From: Acidibrevibacterium fodinaquatile
GTDB lineage: Bacteria > Pseudomonadota > Alphaproteobacteria > Acetobacterales > Acetobacteraceae
Assembly: GCF_003352165.1 (NCBI RefSeq)
Contig: NZ_CP029176.1
Coordinates: forward strand, 868,001 to 932,000
DNA: 64,000 bases
Reading direction: 5' to 3'
Part shown: positions 28,703 to 37,595 of the stretch, one piece after another
How the letters are laid out: every line of letters starts with the position of its first letter
How positions within the stretch are numbered: position 1 is the first letter of the stretch
Notes under the pieces: generated by a model
Database searches by the model: none
Told to the model about the DNA's origin: nothing
What the model saw: the letters and a program-made list of their open reading frames with translations, nothing else
Translations under genes and position numbers: made by a program

Positions 28703-29640
28703 GCGACCCGCTCGACACCGTCGCGGGCTGGATCGCGGAGAACGTGGCGATCCCGCTGCTTTGGCATCTTCATCTCATGCAATGGGAAGATCTTGCCTAT
28801 GGATGGGCGCTTTTCGCCATCTACGGCGCGGTGCAGGTTCTTCTGATGTATCTGATTTGTCTCCCGCTCGAGCGGTTTTATCCGATCGAACACTGGCCCG
28901 ATCATCGCGTCGAATGGACGGACATGTTCTATACCATCCTTGCACGCGTTGGCATTTTGCCGTTTTTCACCTTCGTTCTGTTTTTTCGTGTCCAGGCGGC
29001 GTTTTCCGGCATGCTCGCCGATCATGGTGTGGTTGCGCCGACGCTCGAGGGCGTGTTCCCGGCGCTTTATGGCCACCCGGTGGTGACGTTCCTCCTTTAT
29101 GCCCTCATTCTCGATTTCGCCGATTATTGGCGTCATCGCCTCTCGCATCGCTTTCGCTGGTGGTACGCGCTGCATGCGCTTCATCACGCGCAGCGGCAGA
29201 TGACGTTCTGGTCTGATGATCGCAATCATCTGCTCGATGATCTCGTCGCCGCGCTGTGGTTTGGGGTGATCGCGCTCGCGATCGGGGTTGCGCCGCTGCA
29301 ATTTCCTGTGCTGGTGCTGGTGCTCCGTTTTCTCGAAAGCCTCTCGCACGCCAACACCAGGCTTTCGTTCGGCTGGCTTGGCGATCGGCTGCTGATTTCA
29401 CCGATTTTCCATCGCACCCATCATGCCATCCGCGCCGCGGGCACGAAAAGCTGCAATTATGGCGCCGTGTTCCCGTTCTGGGACATGCTGTTCGGGACGG
29501 CCGATTTCACCCGCGCGCCCGGCCCGACGGGGGATCCGAAAGCGCCGGAAGCGCTTGCCTCCGGCTCCTATCTCGCGCAGCAATGGGCGGGCCTGCGCGG
29601 CTTGTTTCGCGCCCTCACCATTATGGAACACTCCCGATGA
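28699..29640 (+). CDS. Sterol desaturase / fatty acid hydroxylase family protein
   Basis: 313-aa integral membrane di-iron oxygenase. At least four hydrophobic segments flank the histidine clusters HRLSH, HALHH and HRTHH, the metal-binding boxes of this superfamily. Substrates in the family include sterols, hopanoids, carotenoids and acyl chains; none can be assigned. GTG 28699 overlaps the upstream stop and the next ATG overlaps its TGA, so it is the middle gene of a tightly coupled trio. Confidence 0.9.
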   Translation: MSDPLDTVAGWIAENVAIPLLWHLHLMQWEDLAYGWALFAIYGAVQVLLMYLICLPLERFYPIEHWPDHRVEWTDMFYTILARVGILPFFTFVLFFRVQAAFSGMLADHGVVAPTLEGVFPALYGHPVVTFLLYALILDFADYWRHRLSHRFRWWYALHALHHAQRQMTFWSDDRNHLLDDLVAALWFGVIALAIGVAPLQFPVLVLVLRFLESLSHANTRLSFGWLGDRLLISPIFHRTHHAIRAAGTKSCNYGAVFPFWDMLFGTADFTRAPGPTGDPKAPEALASGSYLAQQWAGLRGLFRALTIMEHSR

Positions 29641-29981
29641 GCTATGCCCTTCCCGCGCTGGCGGTGTTTTCTCTCGCGCTCGTCGCCGGGTGCACTGGCC
29701 CGCAGCAAGTGGTGCATTACAGCTGCAACCGCGGCATGCGCCTCGATGTCACCTACGAGGAAGCGACGGAGATCGCGCGGGTTCATGACATGATCGGCCA
29801 GGTGCGTGTCCTGCGCGAGATTTCCGCCGATGCCACCGGCACCGTTTATGGCGACGCGGCGGTACAACTCATCCGCAACAATGACGGCACCATCGTCTAT
29901 GCCGCGCGCGACAGCCATCATGACAGTGTCACCTGCGCGCCGCCGAAGCTGAGCGCGGCCTTGGCGTCAGCGTTCGAGTGA
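29637..29981 (+). CDS. Small lipoprotein, MliC-like pattern
   Basis: 114 aa with lipobox VAGC (Cys 19). The mature part reads HYSCNRGMRLDVTYEEATEIARVH ... GTVYGDAAVQLIRNNDG ... SVTC. This resembles the lysozyme-inhibitor MliC/PliC fold: paired cysteines, YxCxxGxxLxVxY and a central loop. The exact SGARY motif of MliC is replaced by GTVYG, so inhibitor function is a guess. It is the last gene of the beta-propeller/hydroxylase trio and convergent with the RNase E/G gene. Confidence 0.7.
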   Translation: MSYALPALAVFSLALVAGCTGPQQVVHYSCNRGMRLDVTYEEATEIARVHDMIGQVRVLREISADATGTVYGDAAVQLIRNNDGTIVYAARDSHHDSVTCAPPKLSAALASAFE

Positions 29982-30001
29982 CCCGGCCCGGGCCGCGTCG
30001 G

Positions 30002-31102
30002 TCAACCCAGCCGCCAGCCTTCCAGCGGCAAGCTCGGATCGCTGGTGAGGGCGAGGGCGTGGCCGGTGCGGCGGGTGAAATCCTCGCTGGCAACGCGATC
30101 AGCCGCGAGTGCCGCGGCCACCGCCGGGGACGCGATCAGGCGCTGACTGTGCCCCGGAGCCGCGCTGATCGCGGCGAGCAGCGCTCGCAGTGCGGCCAAA
30201 CCCGCGGCGTGTGGGCCGCGCAACAGCTCATGGAGCGGCGGGCGGACACGCGGGCGAAGGATTTCGGCAAAGCCGAGTGACGTGAAGCCGAGCAGGCGCG
30301 GTTTCAGCGGATCCTCGGCAAGCGCGGCGGCGAGCAGGGGCGCGAGGCTTGCCCGGCTGCGCGCTTTCATTCCGGCGAAATCAACGAGAATGGCGCCCGC
30401 GAGGTTGCGCAGACGCATTTGCCGCGCCAGCGCCGGCACCAGGGCGCGGTTCAGCGCCGCTTGGACGGTTTGTTTCTCGCCCCGCCCGGCGGTTGCCGCG
30501 CCGGCGTCGAGATCGATCGCGGTCAAGGCGGGCGTCGGGCAAAAATGCGCCCGCACGCCGTTGGCCAGCGTCACGACCGGCTCGGCCAGCGCTGCCACCT
30601 GCTCCTCGAGCGCGGCATCGAAAGCTTTCGCGACCCGCGCAATACGCGCCCCGAAAGCGCCCCTGAGAGCGGCGGCGAGAGCCGGGTCATCGGTCAAAAT
30701 CGGTGCGTCCGGGTAACGCTGCGCGAGTTCGGCAAGCGGACTCGGGCCGGGTTGCCAGAGGCCGACACGGGTGAGCCCGGCCGGCGCCGGGTCGAGCCGC
30801 GCAAGACGCGGCCCCTTGCCGCCTTGCGCCGCGCGCGTGATCCGCACCGCGATCAGGGCGCCGGCCTCGAGCCCGGCGCCGCCGGCGGTATCGGGCAAAA
30901 ACCCCTCCACCCCGGCGGCGAGAGCGACGAACACCCCCGCCATTGTCGAAACCCGCGCGATGACCCGCCCGCCATGCACATCGCCGATCCCGTCCGGCGC
31001 GCCAGGGCGCCAGAGGGCGTAATCGCGCAAGGCGCCGCCGGCCGCGGTGAGCGCGATGCGCACTTCTCCCGGGGAAGCAGCGGCGCGGAGGCTGAGCGTC
31101 AC
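30002..31102 (-). CDS. Ribonuclease E/G family protein (short form)
   Basis: 366-aa RNase E/G catalytic-core protein. An S1-like segment (GDVHGGRVIARVSTMAGVFVALAAGVEGFLPD) precedes the nuclease core. Candidate magnesium aspartates lie in TAIDLDAG and ILVDFAGM, matching D303 and D346 of RNase E. The Zn-link CPxCxGxG motif and the long degradosome tail are missing, so it is shorter than RNase G. The order infA-maf-RNase on one strand is typical of alphaproteobacteria. A role in rRNA or tRNA processing is inferred. Confidence 0.87.
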   Translation of the reverse strand: MTLSLRAAASPGEVRIALTAAGGALRDYALWRPGAPDGIGDVHGGRVIARVSTMAGVFVALAAGVEGFLPDTAGGAGLEAGALIAVRITRAAQGGKGPRLARLDPAPAGLTRVGLWQPGPSPLAELAQRYPDAPILTDDPALAAALRGAFGARIARVAKAFDAALEEQVAALAEPVVTLANGVRAHFCPTPALTAIDLDAGAATAGRGEKQTVQAALNRALVPALARQMRLRNLAGAILVDFAGMKARSRASLAPLLAAALAEDPLKPRLLGFTSLGFAEILRPRVRPPLHELLRGPHAAGLAALRALLAAISAAPGHSQRLIASPAVAAALAADRVASEDFTRRTGHALALTSDPSLPLEGWRLG

Positions 31103-31701
31103 CCGAAACGCCGCCCGCCAAGGCCGCGCAGCAATTGCCGTGTTTCAAACAGCGGCAAACCGACGACGTTGCTGTAGCTTCCCGAGAGAAACCGCACGAA
31201 GCCGCCGGCGCGACCCTGAATGGCATAGCCGCCGGCGCAGCCCTGCCACTCGCCGCTTTCGATGTAAGCCGCGATCTCGGCGGCATCGAGCCGGGCGAAG
31301 GCGACCCGGCTCTCGACCAGGCGCTCGCCCCAGCGCCCATCCGGCGCCCGCAGCGCGACCGCCCCGAACACGCGATGCCGCCGGCCCGAAAGCCGCGCGA
31401 GCGTCAGCCGCGCCGCCTCGCCATCCGTGGGTTTGCCGAGGATGCGCCGCCCGGCGACGACGACCGTGTCGGCGGCAAGCACGAACGCCTGCGGAAAATC
31501 CGCCGCAACCGCCGCCGCTTTGGCGCGCGCGAGCCGCGCCGCAAGTTGGCGCGGCGATTCGTCGTCACGCGGCGTCTCGTCGAGGTCGGCTGCGACGATG
31601 CGCGCCGGTGTTACGCCAATCTGGGCGAGCAACGCTGCCCGCCGCGCACTTGCCGACGCGAGAATCAGCTCTGTTTCGCTCTCACCGGTAGACTGGCTCA
31701 T
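31099..31701 (-). CDS. maf: Maf-like nucleotide pyrophosphatase
   Basis: 200-aa Maf/HAM1-fold protein (LILASASARRAALLAQIG at the N-terminus, then VLAADTVVVAGRRILGKP and the metal/nucleotide segment YIESGEWQGCAGGYAIQGRAGGF). Family members hydrolyse non-canonical or modified nucleoside triphosphates. ATG 31701 is used because family similarity begins there; the frame extends upstream to 31767. Its stop overlaps the RNase start (ATGA). Confidence 0.93.
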   Translation of the reverse strand: MSQSTGESETELILASASARRAALLAQIGVTPARIVAADLDETPRDDESPRQLAARLARAKAAAVAADFPQAFVLAADTVVVAGRRILGKPTDGEAARLTLARLSGRRHRVFGAVALRAPDGRWGERLVESRVAFARLDAAEIAAYIESGEWQGCAGGYAIQGRAGGFVRFLSGSYSNVVGLPLFETRQLLRGLGGRRFG

Positions 31702-31726
31702 GAGCCGGGCGAGGGAGACCGGTAGG

Positions 31727-31945
31727 TTATTTGAATCGGAACGTGATCCGCCCCTTGGTGAGGTCATAGGGGGTCATCTCCACGTTCACCCGGTCGCCGG
31801 CCAGCACGCGGATGCGGTTCTTGCGCATCTTGCCGCTGGTATGGGCGAGGATCACGTGCTCGTTGTCGAGCTTCACCCGAAACATCGCGTTCGGCAGGAG
31901 TTCGGTGACCGTCCCGCTGAATTCGATCATATCCTCTTTTGACAT
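31727..31945 (-). CDS. infA: Translation initiation factor IF-1
   Basis: 72-aa S1/OB-fold factor ([22 protein letters not shown] ... [35 protein letters not shown]), exactly the standard length. It binds the 30S A site. AGAGG lies before the ATG. It heads infA-maf-RNase E/G, with 25 bp to maf. Confidence 0.98.
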   Translation of the reverse strand: MSKEDMIEFSGTVTELLPNAMFRVKLDNEHVILAHTSGKMRKNRIRVLAGDRVNVEMTPYDLTKGRITFRFK

Positions 31946-32058
31946 CAGGCCTCTGCAAAACTGGCGTTGGCGCGGAAGATGATCTCGCCGGGCGGGAAGG
32001 TCAAGCGCTGCCGGCGATGGGTCGTTGCCGCGGCGCAAATTCATGCCATCCTGCGGCG

Positions 32059-32805
32059 ATGCCAGTCCTCCCGACCACGCCGACGCGCCGCGCCCTGCTC
32101 GCCCTCCCGTTTGCTGCCGGCCGATCTGCCGCCGCGATCGCAGCGTCGCTCGCTGCGCCGCCGCTCGGCCCGTCTTCGGGCGATAGGCTGCGGATCGACC
32201 CCGGGGCGCCGCCGACACCGTTTCAGGCCAGCATCGCGGGCGAGCATCTCCGCCTTGATTTCGCCGGCCGGCCGACGCCGATCCTGCTCCCCGCTCGGCG
32301 CGCCCGCCTCATCGTCGTCTTGGCGCTGGCCGGGCGGGAGATGTTGCTCGCGGCGTTCGCCGGCGAGCCCGACGAGGCGGCTTCGCGCGCGCGCGGCCCG
32401 CTCGATCTCGTCGCGGTGATTGGCTCCGATGGCGCCCGGCTCGGCATTCTCGGGGTCGAAATGCTGTCCTGGAAGGGCAGCGCCGGGGCGGGGTTCGATA
32501 CGATTCTCGACGCGCCCGGGCGCGGCACCGTGCTCCGCCTCGCCCGTGTCGCGTCGCCGCCGCAAGCGAGCACCTTGTCTCGCCATCTGATCTGGACCGA
32601 CTATCTCGCCTGGCGCCAGGGGGGACCGCTCGCCGACGCCGCGCCGCGCCCGCCCCGCCCCGGCACCTGGCAGGCGGCTTTGGCCGCCGTGCGCGCCAAG
32701 GTTGCCGCCCGCCTCAGCCCCGTCCCGACCACCCTCACATTGAATTTACTCGCCCCGACCGGCCTCCTCGATCCCGCCGCCGAGATCCCGGCGCGCTCAG
32801 GCTAA
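32059..32805 (+). CDS. Hypothetical secreted protein
   Basis: 248 aa. The N-terminus ([31 protein letters not shown]) looks like a twin-arginine-type or Sec signal, followed by an Ala/Arg/Leu-rich globular part with [15 protein letters not shown] and [10 protein letters not shown]-like segments. I do not recognise a family. The ATG at 32059 is preferred over one at 31939 that would run antisense through the infA start. It lies alone between infA (divergent) and otsA. Confidence 0.6.
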   Translation: MPVLPTTPTRRALLALPFAAGRSAAAIAASLAAPPLGPSSGDRLRIDPGAPPTPFQASIAGEHLRLDFAGRPTPILLPARRARLIVVLALAGREMLLAAFAGEPDEAASRARGPLDLVAVIGSDGARLGILGVEMLSWKGSAGAGFDTILDAPGRGTVLRLARVASPPQASTLSRHLIWTDYLAWRQGGPLADAAPRPPRPGTWQAALAAVRAKVAARLSPVPTTLTLNLLAPTGLLDPAAEIPARSG

Positions 32806-33191
32806 CCGCCGCCAATTTGCCGCGCCGCCGCCCCGCTTGCGCCATAAGGCCGCCGCAATCGGAGACTTGGATAGACCATGAAGAGTGAAGTCAGGGGTTG
32901 TCCGATGCGCCCGCGCTGCTTAGCTAACAGAGTGTTCATTCGGCGTTCAGGTCGAGCCGCCGCGCGTGATGCCGGCCTCTCGTCTCTGATCGGGGCGTCC
33001 GCGCCCTTCCGGCCAGCCTGCCGCGCCCCCGTCCGGGGGGTTCGCGGCCGTGATGGGGAACCGGCTCGCCCAGACCGGGCGCGTTTCCCCGTCCCGTTCA
33101 TCGGTGGGCTGTCTGCGGTCATGCTCCCTGCGCCTGGCGCGCGCAAGGGGAGGGTCGCGTGAGCGGAGCCATGGCAATGAGAGGGGAAAAA
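32806..33191. other. 386-bp gap before otsA
   Basis: No convincing gene, tRNA or repeat is visible. A 94-codon open frame (32878-33162, +) is rich in Arg/Pro/Ala, has no recognisable motif and is most likely chance. The stretch 32870-32940 is AT-richer than its surroundings (ATGAAGAGTGAAG ... AGCTAACAGAGTG) and may hold the otsA promoter. Confidence 0.4.
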
Positions 33192-34658
33192 ATGAATAGG
33201 CTCTTCGTCGTCTCGAACCGTGTGCCGCTCCCGGAAAAAGGGGCGCAGGCAGGCGGGCTCGCGACCGCGCTGCAGCCCTTGCTCGAGCGCGAGGGCGGGG
33301 TATGGTTCGGCTGGAGCGGGGCGACCGCCGCGAAAGCGGCGGAGCAGCCGGCGCGCATCAGCCATGCCGGCCGCGTCACCTACGCCACCATCGATCTCAG
33401 CAAAGCCGAGCATGACGGGTATTACGCCAATTTCGCCAATGGCGTGCTGTGGCCGCTGCTCCACTCGCTCCCCGAGATGATGCGGTTCGACCGTGGCGAT
33501 GCCGAGACCTATTTCGCGACCAACGCCCGCTTCGCCGACACGCTCGTGCCCCTGCTCCAGGATGAGGATCTGGTCTGGGTGCATGACTATCATTTCCTGC
33601 CGCTGCCGGGGCTGCTGCGCGCCCGCGGTGTTGCCAACCCGATCGGTTTCTTCCTCCATATCCCGTTCCCAAGCGCGGAAATCCTTGCTCTCGCCCCGCC
33701 GGCGGGGAAATTGATCGCCGCCCTCCTGCAAGCGGATGTCATCGGCTTTCAGACCAGCGCCGATCTCCGCAATTTCGCGGCCGCCGCGACGACCCTCACC
33801 GGCGCCCGCCAGATCGCCGCCGAACGCCTCGAAATCGACGGCCGGCGCGTCCAGCTCGGGGTGTTCCCTGCGGAAATCGACGCCGAGGAGTTTGCCGCCG
33901 CCGCCCTCCGCGCCGCGCGCAGCCCGACCGTCGAGCGGCTGCGGCGCAGCCTCGGCGGGCAGTGTCTGATCCTGGGCGTCGATCGGCTCGACCCGACCAA
34001 GGGGCTGGTGCAGCGCCTTGCCGGCTATCGCCGCTTCCTGGAGACCGAGGCGACCTGGCACCGGCGGGTAACCTTCCTGCAGATCGCGCCGGTCTCGCGC
34101 CAGGATGTCGCGAGCTATCAGGCGCTCCGCGCCGAGCTTTCGCAACTGGCCGGCGAGATCAATAGCGAATGCGGCGATCCCGACTGGTCTCCGCTCCGGC
34201 TGATCACCAAAGGCGGGCCACGCACTACGCTCGCCGGCTATATGCGTGCCGCCCGGGTCGGGCTGGTGACCCCGCTCCGTGACGGCATGAACCTGGTCGC
34301 CAAGGAGTATGTCGCGGCGCAAGACCCGGAGGATCCGGGTGTCCTCGTCCTCTCGCGCTTTGCTGGGGCTGCGCAGCAGCTCGACGCGGCGCTGCTCGTC
34401 AACCCCAACGATCCCGACGCGATCGCCGAGGCGATCGCCCGGGCGCTGGCCATGGATCTTCGCGAGCGGCAAACGCGTTGGCGCGCCATGTGGCAGGCGG
34501 TCACCGAAAACTCGCCGCTCGACTGGGGTTTGGGCTTTCTTCGCGTGCTCGTGCAAAGCGCCAGCAAGCCGACGGCGCAGGTGGCGCCGCCCCACGCCAA
34601 GCCGCTCGCCCCGCGTCATACGCCGGCGCTTCACACGCCCTCGAACGCCATCAATTGA
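33192..34658 (+). CDS. otsA: Trehalose-6-phosphate synthase
   Basis: 488-aa GT20 glycosyltransferase that makes trehalose-6-phosphate from UDP-glucose and glucose-6-phosphate, for osmotic and desiccation protection. Motifs: LFVVSNRVPLP, WSG, HDYHFLPLP, GFFLHIPFPS, LGVDRLDPTKG and LRDGMNLVAKEYVAAQ. ATG 33192 is preceded by AGAGGGGAAAA; GTG 33159 is a longer option. No otsB phosphatase is nearby or fused. The gene ends just before the IS-interrupted repeat. Confidence 0.96.
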   Translation: MNRLFVVSNRVPLPEKGAQAGGLATALQPLLEREGGVWFGWSGATAAKAAEQPARISHAGRVTYATIDLSKAEHDGYYANFANGVLWPLLHSLPEMMRFDRGDAETYFATNARFADTLVPLLQDEDLVWVHDYHFLPLPGLLRARGVANPIGFFLHIPFPSAEILALAPPAGKLIAALLQADVIGFQTSADLRNFAAAATTLTGARQIAAERLEIDGRRVQLGVFPAEIDAEEFAAAALRAARSPTVERLRRSLGGQCLILGVDRLDPTKGLVQRLAGYRRFLETEATWHRRVTFLQIAPVSRQDVASYQALRAELSQLAGEINSECGDPDWSPLRLITKGGPRTTLAGYMRAARVGLVTPLRDGMNLVAKEYVAAQDPEDPGVLVLSRFAGAAQQLDAALLVNPNDPDAIAEAIARALAMDLRERQTRWRAMWQAVTENSPLDWGLGFLRVLVQSASKPTAQVAPPHAKPLAPRHTPALHTPSNAIN

Positions 34659-34721
34659 ATGGCGGTCGGGCCAGCGCCGGAGCGCCGGCCCGATAGTCCG
34701 CCTAGAGCGCGATCGCTTTAA

Positions 34722-35586
34722 GAGTCCCTTTCAAAACCTTCCCTCCAGAGCCCGGAGGGCGATGAGGGAGCAAGCGATGCTTGTAAACGCGCTGTGGATA
34801 TCGATGCGCCGCTCGTAGCGGATGGTGAGACGCCGGAAGCGATTGAGCCAGGCGAAGGTGCGTTCGATGACCCAGCGATAGCGGCCGAGACGCTCGCTGG
34901 TCTCGACGCCGCGCCGGGCGATGCGCGGCGTGATGCCTCGCTGCCGGCAGGCGCGGCGGCAGCGGCGATGATCATAGGCCTTGTCCGCGTGCAGCTTTCT
35001 CGGCCTGCGCCGCGGCCGGCCGCGCTTGCCGCGGATCGCTGGGATCGCATCGAGCATCTGCTCGAAGGGCACGCTGTCATGCACATTGGCCCCGGTCAGG
35101 GCGAACGTGAGCGGGATACCGTGACGGTCCGTGACGAGGTGGCGTTTCGTGCCGGGACGGCCCCGATCGGTCGGGTTCGGCCCGGTCGCGGCACCCCCTT
35201 TTTTGCCGCGATGGCGGAACTGTCCAGCGCGGCCCGGCTCCAGTCGATGCGGTTGGCGTCTTGCAAGCGGCGCAGCAACTCGCGGTGCAACCGCTCCCAA
35301 ACGCCGGCCGCTTGCCAGTCGCGCAGGCGCCGCCAGCAGGTTACCCCAGAGCCGCAGCCCATCTCGCGAGGCAACATCTCCCAGGGAATGCCGCTGCGTA
35401 GCACAAACAGAATGCCCGTCAGCGCGGCGCGTGCCGAGATCGGCGGCCGGCCACCCTTTGGCCGCGGGCGCGGCGGAGGGAGCAAGGGTTCGAGGATCGA
35501 CCACAGGCTGTCGGAGAGTTGGGGCGCGGGCATGCCCCTTCATGAATCAAATTGAATCAAGGTACAAGCGGTTTTGAAAGGGGCTC
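34722..35586 (-). mobile_element. IS5-family insertion sequence, copy 1 (865 bp)
   Basis: Complete element with 17-bp imperfect terminal inverted repeats (GAGTCCCTTTCAAAACC / GAGCCCCTTTCAAAACC, one mismatch). It is flanked by TAA on both sides (34719-34721 and 35587-35589), a 3-bp target duplication as seen in IS5-family members with two-frame transposases (IS427/IS1031-like). It lies in direct tandem with an apparently identical copy; the period is 868 bp including the shared TAA. Confidence 0.95.
34731..35533 (-). CDS. IS5-family transposase OrfAB, programmed -1 frameshift (copy 1)
   Basis: DDE transposase in two overlapping frames. OrfA runs 35533-35096 (145 aa: DUF4096-like MPAPQLSDSLWSILEPLLPP ... 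ALDSSAIAAKKG). OrfB continues in the -1 frame and ends at 34731. The switch point is A AAA AAG at 35204-35198 on the minus strand, in zero frame, a textbook -1 slippery heptamer. The joined protein is about 267 aa. Catalytic residues: D in ALDSS, D in GANVHDS, and E in YRWVIERTFAWLNRFRRL (Y-R-E signature). It looks intact and active. Confidence 0.92.
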
Positions 35587-35589
35587 TAA

Positions 35590-36454
35590 GAGTCCCTTTC
35601 AAAACCTTCCCTCCAGAGCCCGGAGGGCGATGAGGGAGCAAGCGATGCTTGTAAACGCGCTGTGGATATCGATGCGCCGCTCGTAGCGGATGGTGAGACG
35701 CCGGAAGCGATTGAGCCAGGCGAAGGTGCGTTCGATGACCCAGCGATAGCGGCCGAGACGCTCGCTGGTCTCGACGCCGCGCCGGGCGATGCGCGGCGTG
35801 ATGCCTCGCTGCCGGCAGGCGCGGCGGCAGCGGCGATGATCATAGGCCTTGTCCGCGTGCAGCTTTCTCGGCCTGCGCCGCGGCCGGCCGCGCTTGCCGC
35901 GGATCGCTGGGATCGCATCGAGCATCTGCTCGAAGGGCACGCTGTCATGCACATTGGCCCCGGTCAGGGCGAACGTGAGCGGGATACCGTGACGGTCCGT
36001 GACGAGGTGGCGTTTCGTGCCGGGACGGCCCCGATCGGTCGGGTTCGGCCCGGTCGCGGCACCCCCTTTTTTGCCGCGATGGCGGAACTGTCCAGCGCGG
36101 CCCGGCTCCAGTCGATGCGGTTGGCGTCTTGCAAGCGGCGCAGCAACTCGCGGTGCAACCGCTCCCAAACGCCGGCCGCTTGCCAGTCGCGCAGGCGCCG
36201 CCAGCAGGTTACCCCAGAGCCGCAGCCCATCTCGCGAGGCAACATCTCCCAGGGAATGCCGCTGCGTAGCACAAACAGAATGCCCGTCAGCGCGGCGCGT
36301 GCCGAGATCGGCGGCCGGCCACCCTTTGGCCGCGGGCGCGGCGGAGGGAGCAAGGGTTCGAGGATCGACCACAGGCTGTCGGAGAGTTGGGGCGCGGGCA
36401 TGCCCCTTCATGAATCAAATTGAATCAAGGTACAAGCGGTTTTGAAAGGGGCTC
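35590..36454 (-). mobile_element. IS5-family insertion sequence, copy 2 (865 bp)
   Basis: Second copy with the same ends, length and encoded proteins as copy 1, flanked by TAA at 35587-35589 (shared) and 36455-36457. The identity of the encoded proteins points to a very recent tandem insertion or duplication. Confidence 0.95.
35599..36401 (-). CDS. IS5-family transposase OrfAB, programmed -1 frameshift (copy 2)
   Basis: Same protein as copy 1, offset by 868 bp. OrfA 36401-35964, slippery A AAA AAG at 36072-36066 on the minus strand, OrfB ending at 35599. In the tandem arrangement the facing ends of the two copies are separated by only the 3-bp TAA, a geometry that in other IS families can create strong junction promoters. 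Confidence 0.92.
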
Positions 36455-36541
36455 TAAGTCGATCACGCTCTACGCCTATTTTGGCGAGCAAGTTGGCCGG
36501 TTTTGATTGAACAGGATGGTTCAATCAAAACCTACCTTGCT

Positions 36542-37465
36542 CTAGCGCCCGAACGCGAGCGCGAGACCGGGCTCCGGCCAGGTCATGGTGGCCAACTGGC
36601 CGGTGCCGGAGAGGGTGATATAGGCGGTGCGAAGATCGGGGCCGCCGAAGCAGATATTGGTCGGATAGGCTTCCGGCATTTTCACCTGCCGCACCACCGC
36701 GCCATCCGGGGCGATTTCGGTGATGTAGCCGGTATTGAGGGTCGCGACGCAGACATTGCCGGACGCCATCACCGCGAGGCTATCGAAGCGCTGAAAGCCG
36801 GGGAGACCGGCGACCAGCCGCCCGCCATGCGGCGACAGCGGGAAACGCACCTTGCGCGCCATCCCGGGGGCTTCGAGGTCGAACGCCCAGAGCCGCGCCG
36901 TCTCGGTTTCCGCGACATAGACGGTCTTGCCATCCGGCGAAAGCCCGATGCCATTCGGCGTCAGCACCGGATAAGCGATCTCGGTGATGAAGCTGCCATC
37001 GGCGCGGGCGTAATAGACCCCACCATGATCGCGGTCGGCCGCGCGCACCTTGCCGAGATCGGTAAAATAAAACCCGCCCTCGCGATCGAACACGATGTCG
37101 TTCGGCCCGCGCAGGCGACGCTCGCCGCAGCTCTCATAGAGCGTCGTCACCGCACCGCTCGCGGGATCGACGCGCTCGATGCGCCCGCCGGTGTAATTTT
37201 TGGCTTGCGCCACCGGAAGCGTCAGCCCCTCGCGCTCGACCCATTCGAAGCCGCCATTATTGCAGAGGTAATAGGCCCCGTCCGGCCCGACCGCGAGGCC
37301 GTTCGGCCCGCCGCCGGTCTCGGCGATGACCGTGATGCTGCCATCCGGTGCGACGCGGCTCACCGTGCCGCGGGCGATCTCGACCAGCGCCACCGACCCA
37401 TCGGCGAGCGCGACCGGCCCTTCCGGAAAGCGCAAGCCCCGCGCCATGATCTCGATCTGCTCCAT
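36542..37465 (-). CDS. SMP-30/gluconolactonase/LRE family protein
   Basis: 307-aa six-bladed propeller lactonase: RGLRFPEGPVAL, GGGPNGLAVGPDGAYYLCNNGG, RRLRGPNDIVFDREGGFYFTD and LTPNGIGLSPDGKTVYVAET contain the metal-site Glu, Asn and Asp expected of gluconolactonases. It hydrolyses a sugar or other lactone. ATG 37465 has GGGGGAG upstream. It is divergent, by 130 bp, from a complete ABC uptake operon, so its substrate may be related to that transporter's cargo. The stop codon is inside the 107-bp repeat terminus. Confidence 0.9.
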   Translation of the reverse strand: MEQIEIMARGLRFPEGPVALADGSVALVEIARGTVSRVAPDGSITVIAETGGGPNGLAVGPDGAYYLCNNGGFEWVEREGLTLPVAQAKNYTGGRIERVDPASGAVTTLYESCGERRLRGPNDIVFDREGGFYFTDLGKVRAADRDHGGVYYARADGSFITEIAYPVLTPNGIGLSPDGKTVYVAETETARLWAFDLEAPGMARKVRFPLSPHGGRLVAGLPGFQRFDSLAVMASGNVCVATLNTGYITEIAPDGAVVRQVKMPEAYPTNICFGGPDLRTAYITLSGTGQLATMTWPEPGLALAFGR

Positions 37466-37595
37466 CAGCGTTTTCTCCCCCAGAGTGATAGTCACGAGCG
37501 ATGATTGATTGACGGGGGAGAGAGTATCCGATTTGTTGGGCGGGGAAAGAGGCGCCACCCACGGCGTTCGCCACAGCAGGGGGAAACACACGAAA

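Larger units (their letters stand above)
34703..36545 (-). repeat. 107-bp two-hairpin repeat interrupted by tandem IS pair
   Basis: Bases 34703-34721 (19 bp) plus 36458-36545 (88 bp) join to exactly one 107-bp unit in the minus orientation. The interruption is at TTTAA, with TAA kept on each side. The outer end (CTAG, 36542-36545) provides the SMP-30 stop codon. The parent unit lies between convergent otsA and the SMP-30 gene. Confidence 0.9.

Noticed and set aside
32878-33162. 94-codon open frame before otsA
   Set aside because: Arg/Pro/Ala-rich, no motif, no ribosome site of note, and it runs into the otsA start region.
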